Of a stretch of DNA of 13,959 nt, positions 6,249 through 13,860 are shown piece after piece (position 1 is the first letter of the stretch; every line of letters starts with the position of its first letter). Under the pieces are notes generated by a model. That model was not told where the DNA came from. It did no database searches and saw only the letters and a program-made list of their open reading frames with translations. Location of the stretch: the NCBI GenBank assembly GCA_011375245.1, contig DRMA01000057.1:1-13959 (forward strand), written 5' to 3'. The position numbers were made by a program, and so were the translations under genes. The DNA is from Thiothrix sp. (GTDB taxonomy: Bacteria; Pseudomonadota; Gammaproteobacteria; Thiotrichales; Thiotrichaceae).

Positions 6249-7187
6249 ATGACTACTTTAATGAGTGCTTATTTTCAATATAGCCTACGCTGTTGTTTAC
6301 TCAGCTTGTTATTGTTCAGTAGTTTAATAACAGCCGTAAATGCATGTGATCAACAAAAAGCAGATGCATTGGTGTTGCAAACATTTGATATGACACTTAA
6401 GAATAACCCGAGTCGTCAACAGGACTTATTGCAAAACGCTTTACGCCATTGTGCCAATCATCCAGAAGCATTAAATAACCTTGGTGTGCTGAGTGAAAAT
6501 CAAGGTAATTTGTCTCAAGCATTGCATTATTATCAACAAGCCTTAGCAGCAAAGCCAGATTTTGCTTATGCATGGTTGGGGTTGGGTGATGTCTATCAAA
6601 AGCAAGGGCAATTACCGCGTGCTTTAGAAGCCTATTTGAATGCGTGTGAGCAAGACAATGATGCAAAACAAGCGGTGGTAAAGCTTCTTAAAAAACAACG
6701 TTACCGTATGATTGAGCAGGGGCAGGTTTTAGACAAAGAGAGCCTGCTTGCTCTCTATGATCCTGTGCGTCATCAAGCCATTTTAACGAAAACAAAACGT
6801 TGTGGTTTTAAAGCGCGCTTAGCAGTAAAACCCAGTGCGGTTTTTCGTAATTTTCAGTTTGCAACGGGAGCGTCTATTTTGCCTAGTTCTGCTGTGGCGC
6901 AATTAAAAGAAATCGCCGCTGCTTTGCAAAGTCTCAAGCAAGCGGTGCAGATTGATGGGCATACAGATCGTCGATTATTTCGTGGGAAATCACAGCGTGA
7001 AAGTGATCGTTTAAATCGTCGATTATCACAAGAACGGGCTAATACGATTAAACAAGCATTAATAGAGCAAGGTATTGATGAAAACCGTCTTCATAGTCGT
7101 GGTTTTGGGGCTGATCAGCCACTTGTACAACATGATAGTGAAGAGGCTTATGCACAAAACCGTCGGGTTGAAATTAAACTTCGTTAA
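6249..7187 (+). CDS. Exported TPR-OmpA peptidoglycan-binding protein
   Basis: A protein of up to 312 residues. The N-terminal signal peptide (about 1-32, ending TAVNA before C) lacks a proper lipobox, so it is probably soluble in the periplasm. Residues about 72-139 hold two TPR units (PEALNNLGVLSENQGNLSQALHYY; YAWLGLGDVYQKQGQLPRALEAY). Residues about 197-312 form an OmpA C-terminal domain with FQFATGAS, DGHTD (236-240), LSQERA (259-264), GFGADQP and NRRVEI. In OmpA-type domains the Asp of the TD motif and the Arg before Ala bind meso-diaminopimelate; here they are Asp240 and Arg263. The spacing between them is 23 residues instead of the usual 15, an insertion. No clear ribosome site precedes 6249; the ATG at 6261 with GGA 11 bases upstream is an alternative. 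The next gene starts 29 bases downstream. Confidence 0.88.
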   Translation: MTTLMSAYFQYSLRCCLLSLLLFSSLITAVNACDQQKADALVLQTFDMTLKNNPSRQQDLLQNALRHCANHPEALNNLGVLSENQGNLSQALHYYQQALAAKPDFAYAWLGLGDVYQKQGQLPRALEAYLNACEQDNDAKQAVVKLLKKQRYRMIEQGQVLDKESLLALYDPVRHQAILTKTKRCGFKARLAVKPSAVFRNFQFATGASILPSSAVAQLKEIAAALQSLKQAVQIDGHTDRRLFRGKSQRESDRLNRRLSQERANTIKQALIEQGIDENRLHSRGFGADQPLVQHDSEEAYAQNRRVEIKLR

Positions 7188-7216
7188 TGCTTTTAACTAA
7201 ATAGAATTCGTATACC

Positions 7217-8746
7217 ATGAAAAACAAATTTCTTTACATGCTTTTCTTCAGTGTATTTGGTCTTACTCTACTCAGTATGGCGCAGGTTGCCAATGCCGAT
7301 TTCCGTGCCTTATTAGTGGGCATTGACTATCAAAATCGTAGTACATCAGGGCTTATTAAACCTTTATGTGGTGGCTTAAATGATATTGATGATTTGCACC
7401 AATTAATGGTTGAAGATTTAGGTATTCCTGCGGAAAAAATTCATGTGTTACGTGAAAGCCAAGCAACGAGAGCAGCGATTATTGGTGAATTTCAACAATG
7501 GTTCATTGAAGGGACTAAAGCGGGGGATCAGTTGTTTTTTCATTATTCTGGTCATGGGGTTCTCGTGCCTGATCTCTATAAAAATCAATCGAGTGATCCA
7601 ACAAAAAAAAATGACCCTCAGTTTCAAAAGATTGCTGAAGCATTAGTGCCATATGATACAGCGATTGATCGTCAGCAAAAGCAAATTAACAATATTATTC
7701 GTGATAGTGATTTACAACCTTTATTACAACAACTTAATGATCGAGAATTAACCTTGTTTATTGATAGTTGCCATTCAGGAGGAATTACAAAATCAGCAGG
7801 TGAAAAAATCCTGAGTTTACGCCGTGTTGATCTACCATGGGTTGATATTGTCCAAACACAAGTCGCACCTTTGTTTTCCTCTCGGGGTACGCCACGTGGC
7901 TCTTTGTCATCAACATGGCATCCTCCATATCGTTTGTTTGCTGCGGCACGTTATAATCAGTATGCTCATGAGTATCCCTTAAAAACGTGTAAAGACAGAA
8001 AAACACAGCATTTTAATGGCGCGATGACTTATAGCTTATTGGATTTATTGCGTAAAAACCCACAGGCACATTATAGTAATGCGTCTATTTTTCAACACAG
8101 CCTAAGTTATTTACGTGAGAATATAAAGCTAGGGGAGGCAGTACAAAAACCCCAGTTTTTTGCACCAAAGCAAGCTGAGGAACAGCCGTTTGTCTTATTA
8201 CAACAACGTCGTCAAAAGTCTGAGACAACAGCAGTAACAACAAGACCTGCAGAAATTGAATTATGGTTAACCCAACGTGGTAAAACCCATTTTCATCAAG
8301 GTGAAAAACCGACCTTATATTATCAGGTCAAAAAACTACCTACTGGACAACAGTATGCATGGTTGACGTTATTGTCTATTGCCGATGATGGATCAGTAAC
8401 CTTATTGTATCCACAGCCTGCTCATTTTTATCAAGGAGTAGGGAAGAAAGCTTTTCTTAACGCAAAAGTTAAGTTAGGTCAGTATTATCAAATACCGCGT
8501 AACACACTGATGGGGGATGAGAATGTATTGTTGGATGTACAATTAGAGTTAGATAAAAAAGGTAAAGAGCATTTTAAGGCAATTTTAAGTAGTAAACCCA
8601 TTGTTTGGGATACTAAACAATGGGGGGCATTTAAAACTCGTTTTGTAGGATCAGCAGGGCGTGGTTTTCTTAGCCGAAATATTGCCCTAGCCCAGCAGCA
8701 GACGTTTTGGGCAGAGCAAGATTTATATATTACGGTTGAGGAATAA
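7217..8746 (+). CDS. Exported caspase-fold peptidase (C14) with DUF4384 domain
   Basis: A 509-residue protein. Residues 1-27 are a signal peptide (MAQVANA before DF). The caspase p20-like core follows: FRALLVGIDYQ (29-39), GLNDIDDLHQLM (53-64), FFHYSGHG with catalytic His113, and FIDSCHSGG with catalytic Cys185. The dyad is complete, so activity is expected. Bacterial orthocaspases of this type usually cleave after Arg or Lys. Residues about 344-465 resemble DUF4384, with LYYQVKK, AWLTLLSIADDGSVTLLYPQP and the closing strands. DUF4384 often accompanies caspase or kinase domains in bacterial envelope proteins; its ligand is unknown. Export is unusual compared with cytoplasmic caspase systems. 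The gene follows the TPR-OmpA gene by 29 bases and precedes a second caspase gene by 35 bases, so one operon is likely. The ribosome site is weak. Confidence 0.9.
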   Translation: MKNKFLYMLFFSVFGLTLLSMAQVANADFRALLVGIDYQNRSTSGLIKPLCGGLNDIDDLHQLMVEDLGIPAEKIHVLRESQATRAAIIGEFQQWFIEGTKAGDQLFFHYSGHGVLVPDLYKNQSSDPTKKNDPQFQKIAEALVPYDTAIDRQQKQINNIIRDSDLQPLLQQLNDRELTLFIDSCHSGGITKSAGEKILSLRRVDLPWVDIVQTQVAPLFSSRGTPRGSLSSTWHPPYRLFAAARYNQYAHEYPLKTCKDRKTQHFNGAMTYSLLDLLRKNPQAHYSNASIFQHSLSYLRENIKLGEAVQKPQFFAPKQAEEQPFVLLQQRRQKSETTAVTTRPAEIELWLTQRGKTHFHQGEKPTLYYQVKKLPTGQQYAWLTLLSIADDGSVTLLYPQPAHFYQGVGKKAFLNAKVKLGQYYQIPRNTLMGDENVLLDVQLELDKKGKEHFKAILSSKPIVWDTKQWGAFKTRFVGSAGRGFLSRNIALAQQQTFWAEQDLYITVEE

Positions 8747-8781
8747 TTCATAAAAATGATTAGGCAAAGGGTTTCCATAAG

Positions 8782-11739
8782 TTGATAAGAACAAGTGACA
8801 TACACCTAGAAAAAATAAGTGGATCAGATCAGGGATACTATCTAACAGGGAGTGGCATTTTATGGTTTAGTATTATCATACTAATTTCCTTACTGTGTGG
8901 ATGGAACAGTGGTTATGCCCAAGAACAACCATTAGCACAACCATTCCTTCAGTTAGATAGTGGTGGTCATACGGCTGTTATCAATGATATTGCTTTTAGC
9001 CCTGATGGACGTTATTTAGTTTCTGCGAGTGATGACAAGACTATTCGTGTTTGGGATTGGAAACAGGGTAAAACAGTACGTTTTTTGCGCGGTTCAGTGA
9101 GCGAAGGAAATGAAGGTACAATTTATGCAATGGCATTATCACCTAATGGTAAATGGTTGGCAGTGGCGGGTTGGATGGATAAAAGCAATGCCGTTGTACC
9201 TTGTTGTGGTGATATTCGTCTTTACGATTTCCAGAGTGGTGAATTAAAAGCGTTACTACATGGGCATCGTAGTGTGGTACAAGCACTTACGTTTTCACCC
9301 GATAGCCAAAAACTGATTTCAGGGAGTAGTGATAAAACGGCTATTATTTGGCAAGTCACAACACAAAAACCCTTACAAACACTCAGCGGACATAGCAAAG
9401 CAATCCATGCATTAGCATTTAGTGCAGATAACCAGAGGGTTGTGACAGGCAGTTTCGATCATAGCTTACGTTTGTGGCAAGTGGTTGATGGACAACTTAT
9501 TGCAACCCTACAAGGGCATACTGATAAAGTGAATGCCGTAGCTGTATCACCTAAAAGTGATTTAATTGCCTCAGGCAGTGATGATCAAACAATTCGCCTT
9601 TGGGATGCACAAAGCGGAAAATTTCTACGCCGTATGACCAAGCAAGGTACAGGAATAGAGGTGAGTAGTTTGAGTTTTTCACCTGATGGGCTGCGTTTAT
9701 TATCAGCTAGTCATTCTGCACCAATGGCTTGTTATGTGTGGGATGTTGCTTCAGGGAAGAAACAGCACACCTATAAGCATGACAATATTGTTCTTGCCAC
9801 AGGTTTCAGTCCTAATGGAGCGCACATTGTTACCGCAGGTGGTGTTGATAATAAAATTTATCTCTGGGATAGCAAAAATGGCAAGTTAGTACAAACTTTG
9901 GGCGGGCAGGGTGCAGCGATATGGTCAGTGGGCTTTGCTACTGATGGACAAAGTATTGCATGGGGAAAAACATCAACACACATTAGTCGAACGAATCGTG
10001 GTGAATTAGAGCAACAACTGCATCTAAGTCAACGTAATAGCAGCCTTGGTACACCTAAACCCGTAACAAAAAAGCAAACATGGCAACGTGCAAAAGATGT
10101 TGTTGGTGATTGGTCTTTGCAGAGTCATAAAAGTGGCGATTATGGTTACCAAGCCATTTTGGAAATTAAACATAAAGGAAAAGTCAGCGCACGCATTGAA
10201 CGTAATGCAAGCAATGGCTATGGGCATACGGCTTATACGTTTACCCCTAATGGGAAAAATATCATTAGTGGCGGCAGAAATGGCACGCTTAGTTTGTATA
10301 GTAATAAAGGTCAAAAACGTGGTGAGTTTATTGGACATAACAGCGAAGTATGGGCGGTAGCTGTTTCTCCTGATGGTGAGTATTTAGTCTCTGGAAGTGA
10401 TGATAAAACCGTACGCTTATGGCGCGTTAATAACCAAGAATTATTGCTAACGCTTTTTACGGGGGAGAAAAAAGATTGGGTTGCATGGACTCCTGAAGGC
10501 TATTACACCGCTTCACCAAAAGGCGATCATTTGCTGGGGTGGCAAATTAATCGTAGCAAGGATAAAAGTGCTGATTATGCGGCTGCTGAACAATTGCGTA
10601 AGCATTTTTATCGTCCTGATATTATTGATCAAACCCTTCGCTTAGGCAGTGCAAAACAAGCCGTGGCTCAGGCAGATGACATAGACGTTAAGTTAGTTGA
10701 TTTATTGGGCAAAGGCTTGCCACCTAAGTTTGTTCTTAGCCAGCCTCAAAATGGCACGATTGTGACGCATAAAATGCAAAATATCACACTGCTTTTTTCC
10801 GCAGGTGCTAAAGCGACGAGTTTGGAAGCATACGTTAATGGTGTGCAAGTGATTGGTCGAGGCAAAATGGCATTACCTGCGCGTGCTAATAAGCATGAGA
10901 AAACCATTACCTTGCCGTTGAAAGCAGGTGAAAATAATATTAAGGTGATTGCGCATAATAGCATTGGACAAACAATACGTGAATTTAAGCTGATTCTCAA
11001 TGATCCAGCAACGCGGAAAAAAGGCCGTTTATTCCTTGTTGCTGTAGGGGTGAGTGACTATGACGACAACGAATTAGATTTACATTTTGCTGCCAAAGAT
11101 GCCATTGCAGTGGAAAAAATATTGCAACAACAAGGCAATAAGCAATATAAAAAAGTGATTAGTGTTATCTTGGCTGATGGACATAAAAATCCAACGCGTA
11201 ATAATATTGAAGATGCCGTCAGCTTATTTCGTGATGCGACTATTGATGACACCGTGGTGTTATTTATTTCTGGTCATGGGATTAATGATGGACAACATTA
11301 CTATTTTTTACCGCGTGATGCGGAAAAACAAGGCGATCATTGGCGACCTTCCTCCGTGGTGAAATGGCGTATTTTGCAAGATGCATTGGCAGATGCGAAA
11401 GGTCAACGGATTTTGCTGGTTGACACTTGTCACGCTGGCAACGCCTTTAATCCACGCTTAGTTAACGATGCCGCAGCAAAAGATATTATCGTCATTAGCT
11501 CGACTGATAGCCAAAGTTTAGCGTTTGAAAAAGCGGAATTGGGGCATGGTGTATTTACCTATGCCTTACTCGAAGGTTTAAAGGGCAAAGCTGATGCACT
11601 TGATGGCAACAAGCAAATCACCTTTAAAGAGTTAGATACATGGCTGTCGATTCATGTGCCTAAGTTAAGCGATGGTGCGCAAACCCCTGTATTGAATTTA
11701 CCGCCTAGCTTTAAAGATTTTCCCTTTGTGCATTTATAA
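8782..11739 (+). CDS. Exported WD40-repeat caspase (C14), 985 aa
   Basis: A hydrophobic segment at about 26-46 ending in GYAQEQ looks like a signal peptide with a long n-region. WD40 repeats follow at about 62-400 and 490-590; roughly nine or ten are visible, with GH...SPDG...SGSDDKTIRLWD units, enough for a seven-bladed propeller plus extra blades. The motif WTPEGYYTASPKGDHLLGW and KHFYRPDII come next, as in other bacterial WD40-caspases. An Ig-like segment lies at about 650-745. The caspase domain fills 748-985: GRLFLVAVGVSDY, FISGHG with His832 and DTCHAGN with Cys883. The dyad is intact. The start is TTG, with AAAGGG ten bases upstream; no ATG lies in frame nearby. A nine-codon mini-ORF (8756-8785) ends across this TTG, so coupling or a small frameshift at the start is possible. 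The propeller probably senses or docks partners. Confidence 0.9.
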   Translation: MIRTSDIHLEKISGSDQGYYLTGSGILWFSIIILISLLCGWNSGYAQEQPLAQPFLQLDSGGHTAVINDIAFSPDGRYLVSASDDKTIRVWDWKQGKTVRFLRGSVSEGNEGTIYAMALSPNGKWLAVAGWMDKSNAVVPCCGDIRLYDFQSGELKALLHGHRSVVQALTFSPDSQKLISGSSDKTAIIWQVTTQKPLQTLSGHSKAIHALAFSADNQRVVTGSFDHSLRLWQVVDGQLIATLQGHTDKVNAVAVSPKSDLIASGSDDQTIRLWDAQSGKFLRRMTKQGTGIEVSSLSFSPDGLRLLSASHSAPMACYVWDVASGKKQHTYKHDNIVLATGFSPNGAHIVTAGGVDNKIYLWDSKNGKLVQTLGGQGAAIWSVGFATDGQSIAWGKTSTHISRTNRGELEQQLHLSQRNSSLGTPKPVTKKQTWQRAKDVVGDWSLQSHKSGDYGYQAILEIKHKGKVSARIERNASNGYGHTAYTFTPNGKNIISGGRNGTLSLYSNKGQKRGEFIGHNSEVWAVAVSPDGEYLVSGSDDKTVRLWRVNNQELLLTLFTGEKKDWVAWTPEGYYTASPKGDHLLGWQINRSKDKSADYAAAEQLRKHFYRPDIIDQTLRLGSAKQAVAQADDIDVKLVDLLGKGLPPKFVLSQPQNGTIVTHKMQNITLLFSAGAKATSLEAYVNGVQVIGRGKMALPARANKHEKTITLPLKAGENNIKVIAHNSIGQTIREFKLILNDPATRKKGRLFLVAVGVSDYDDNELDLHFAAKDAIAVEKILQQQGNKQYKKVISVILADGHKNPTRNNIEDAVSLFRDATIDDTVVLFISGHGINDGQHYYFLPRDAEKQGDHWRPSSVVKWRILQDALADAKGQRILLVDTCHAGNAFNPRLVNDAAAKDIIVISSTDSQSLAFEKAELGHGVFTYALLEGLKGKADALDGNKQITFKELDTWLSIHVPKLSDGAQTPVLNLPPSFKDFPFVHL

Positions 11740-11774
11740 TGATTAAGTGGTTGATATATAACGGCTATTTCTTG

Positions 11775-11796
11775 TTACGAGGCTCCAGCTTCGTAA
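11775..11796. repeat. Palindromic repeat, TTACGAGGC type, copy 2
   Basis: TTACGAGGCT (11775-11784) faces AGCTTCGTAA (11787-11796), nine Watson-Crick pairs plus one G-T. The core equals that of the copy at 3546-3571. It lies in the gap between the WD40-caspase and vWA genes and might end or process the transcript there. Confidence 0.65.
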
Positions 11797-11805
11797 TATC
11801 ATCTT

Positions 11806-11820
11806 AGTGGCTCTGCCACT
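11806..11820. repeat. Small hairpin AGTGGC-TCT-GCCACT
   Basis: Perfect 6-bp arms (11806-11811 and 11815-11820) with a 3-base loop, nine bases after the TTACGAGGC-type repeat. It may be part of the same composite element. No T run follows, so a terminator is not supported. Confidence 0.45.
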
Positions 11821-11845
11821 CGTACAGCAACAGGAGTCATATTGT

Positions 11846-13132
11846 ATGAAAAAAGTAATGAAAATTATCCCCTTGTTTCTTATCCTCCCCCTAATTTTCA
11901 TCTTCCCCAGTATCACTTATGCAAAAGACAGTAGCATTGTTATTTTCGATGGTTCTGGCAGTATGAAAAAGAAGATTGATGGCAAAGCTAAATTTGAAAT
12001 TGCCAGTGAAGTCATGAGCAATCTTGTGCAAAACTGGAATGAAGATGTTGATCTAGGGCTAATGGTTTATGGGCATCGTAGTAAAGCCTGTGATGATATT
12101 GAGATGGTGATTCCTGTGGGTACACCTGATGCGGATAAATTTCTTGCTGCCATCAAAGCGATTAAGCCCAAAGGCGAAACGCCCATTGCTGAGTCAATGA
12201 AGCAAGCAGCGGAAAAACTGAATTACGAGGAAAGCCCAACAACCATTATTTTAATCAGTGATGGTGAAGAAAGTTGTAATGCTGATCCTTGTGCAATGGC
12301 AAAGCAACTAGAAGCGAGTGGTACTAACTTTACCGCCCATGTTATTGGTTTTGATGTGAGTGACGAGAAACAAGTTAAAGCATTAGAACAATTAAAATGC
12401 GTAGCTGAGAGTACGGGCGGACAGTTCATTGAAGCCAAGGATTCTGAAGGGCTAAAAACTGCCTTAGAAGAAACCGCAAAAGCCGTTGCTGCACCCGAGC
12501 CAGCACCTGTTGTTGCGAAAGAACCCGTAAAAATAAGTAAAAAAGAAGGTGTTCTGTGGGAGGATCACTTTGATCGCGAAACACTGGGTGATGCTTACGA
12601 AGTAATAGAGCCTGATGAAGATAGAATGGCAATCTCTGATGGAGGTTTATTATTAATTACAACCTCTCCCGCTAAAAATAGTGTTCGCCTCAAACAAAAA
12701 ATATCAGGTGATTTTGAAGCATCCGTTAAAATTAACGTTGCGATGACTAAAAAAAATCAAGCGGGGATAAAATATTCAGCAGGGGCAGGCAACCATATAG
12801 CATTAGGTTTTGCTGTTAGTGGTATAGGTAAAAGCTATATTTACTTTAATAAAATGGTTAAAGGCAAAGAGAATAGCAGTCGTTATGATAAACAAATTGG
12901 TAAAAGAAAACTGGCTTCCTATGAAAAACGCAAACAAGAAGACTGGTATTTAAAAATAAAAAAGAAGGGCTTTAAGTTTAGTGCGTATGCCAGTGTTGAT
13001 GGCAAAGAATGGGTTAATGTTGGTGAACATGCCTTACTCAAAAAAGAAGGTAATATTTCTCTTGAGGTCTTTGGTAAAGGCGTTGAAGATCCTGTTCTTT
13101 TTGATGATTTTGTTATTAAGCCAATCGACTAA
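11846..13132 (+). CDS. Exported vWA-domain protein with C-terminal jelly-roll domain
   Basis: A 428-residue protein. Residues 1-26 are a signal peptide (PSITYA before KD). The vWA domain spans about 29-210 with a full MIDAS: DGSGS (Asp35, Ser37, Ser39), Thr112 in KGETPIAES and Asp139 in LISDGEES. It should bind a divalent metal and, through it, an acidic ligand on a partner. Cysteines in SCNADPC (144, 149) and at 82 and 185 could form disulfides in the periplasm. An Ala/Pro/Lys linker (about 213-232) leads to a domain at 236-428 opening with LWEDHFDRE and closing with LFDDFVIKP, a pattern of concanavalin-like jelly-roll domains. The frame is open from 11807, but AGGAG (11832-11836) sets the start at 11846. 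The SH3b gene follows six bases after the stop. Confidence 0.88.
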   Translation: MKKVMKIIPLFLILPLIFIFPSITYAKDSSIVIFDGSGSMKKKIDGKAKFEIASEVMSNLVQNWNEDVDLGLMVYGHRSKACDDIEMVIPVGTPDADKFLAAIKAIKPKGETPIAESMKQAAEKLNYEESPTTIILISDGEESCNADPCAMAKQLEASGTNFTAHVIGFDVSDEKQVKALEQLKCVAESTGGQFIEAKDSEGLKTALEETAKAVAAPEPAPVVAKEPVKISKKEGVLWEDHFDRETLGDAYEVIEPDEDRMAISDGGLLLITTSPAKNSVRLKQKISGDFEASVKINVAMTKKNQAGIKYSAGAGNHIALGFAVSGIGKSYIYFNKMVKGKENSSRYDKQIGKRKLASYEKRKQEDWYLKIKKKGFKFSAYASVDGKEWVNVGEHALLKKEGNISLEVFGKGVEDPVLFDDFVIKPID

Positions 13133-13138
13133 CGTTCA

Positions 13139-13525
13139 ATGCAATCCCGCCTATTTATTTTATTCTTACTATTGGCTGGGATTTCGCCTGCACTTTTTGC
13201 GGCTCAAATTGAGTTAAAAACGGGGCTAAAAGCTGAGCCTAAAGCAACACCAGAAAGCAAGCCACACGTTAAGCCACAGCTCGCCCCTCAAGTTCAAAAA
13301 CCTCAAGTAGAAAAAAATACAACGCCTGTCTTTAAGGTTGTTCGCGTAGCACCTTATACGCATTTATATGCTGAAGTGGGGACTAAAAAGCGTGGGCAAC
13401 TAAAGCAAGGTGTAAGGCTGAAGGTGATTGGCTCAGCAATAGCAGTAGATGGGAAAAGCTGGAGTAAAATTGAATTTAAAGGGCGGGTGGGGTATGTGAA
13501 ATCGTCGCATTTGAAGGGGGATTGA
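13139..13525 (+). CDS. Small exported SH3b-domain protein, 128 aa
   Basis: Residues 1-21 are a signal peptide (SPALFA before AQ). A Lys/Pro-rich linker spans about 30-62. A single bacterial SH3 domain fills about 64-128, with the closing GRVGYVKSSHL. The usual NVRxGPG motif is replaced by THLYAEVGT, so the fold is recognisable but diverged. SH3b domains bind peptidoglycan peptides or surface ligands. The start lies six bases after the vWA stop with no clear ribosome site of its own, which suggests translational coupling to the vWA gene and a shared role. It is probably the last gene of the cluster. Confidence 0.8.
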   Translation: MQSRLFILFLLLAGISPALFAAQIELKTGLKAEPKATPESKPHVKPQLAPQVQKPQVEKNTTPVFKVVRVAPYTHLYAEVGTKKRGQLKQGVRLKVIGSAIAVDGKSWSKIEFKGRVGYVKSSHLKGD

Positions 13526-13543
13526 TGATTTTGTTCAATAAAT

Positions 13544-13580
13544 AAACGATATCGTTTTTTTAGTCTATTTTTGTTATAGA
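13544..13580 (+). promoter_or_regulatory. Palindromic operator-like site and weak promoter
   Basis: AAACGATATCGTTT (13544-13557) is a perfect 14-bp palindrome, and AAACGAT recurs at 13587-13593. A -10-like TATAGA lies at 13575-13580, with TCGTTT 17 bases upstream inside the palindrome. The layout fits an autoregulated small gene at 13612. The T run after the palindrome could also make it a weak terminator of the SH3b gene. Confidence 0.35.
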
Positions 13581-13611
13581 ATCAGGAAACGATACAAACA
13601 GGGCTAAATTA

Positions 13612-13860
13612 ATGTGTAAAACACTAGAGTTGTCTAAAGCCGTTTACCAGCAAGCCGCCGAACTCTTATGGCAGGATAGAGCCAGTGGGTATTTACGTTA
13701 TCCACCAGGACTTGCAGAATATATTGATTTGCTTAAAGCGTTACAAACGTTGACTAAAAAAGATCAGCAGCAGCGTTTAAACATTATTGCAAACTATGCA
13801 TTGAAAAAAGAACGGGTGTTACTTATATTAAATAAAAAATTTACTTTTTATTACTTTTGA
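13612..13860 (+). CDS. Short hypothetical protein, possibly truncated by the IS607-like element
   Basis: An 82-residue ORF with no signal peptide or membrane helix. I do not recognise the family. The N-terminal 65 residues look like a small helical cytoplasmic protein (LSKAVYQQAAELLWQ; LAEYIDLLKALQTL). AGGG lies about ten bases before the ATG. The last dozen codons (LILNKKFTFYYF) fall in DNA almost free of G and C that leads straight to the recombinase gene. The natural C-terminus may therefore have been replaced by insertion-element sequence. A palindromic operator-like site upstream would suit an antitoxin-like or regulatory gene, but this is only a guess. Confidence 0.5.
   Translation: MCKTLELSKAVYQQAAELLWQDRASGYLRYPPGLAEYIDLLKALQTLTKKDQQQRLNIIANYALKKERVLLILNKKFTFYYF

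Noticed and set aside
8947..10460. WD40 repeats read as a DNA-level tandem repeat
   Set aside because: The units are similar as protein only; their nucleotide sequences have diverged, so no recent tandem duplication is supported.
13544..13560. Palindrome read as a strong terminator after the SH3b gene
   Set aside because: The stem is AT-rich and would have only about five pairs with a usable loop; an operator is at least as likely.
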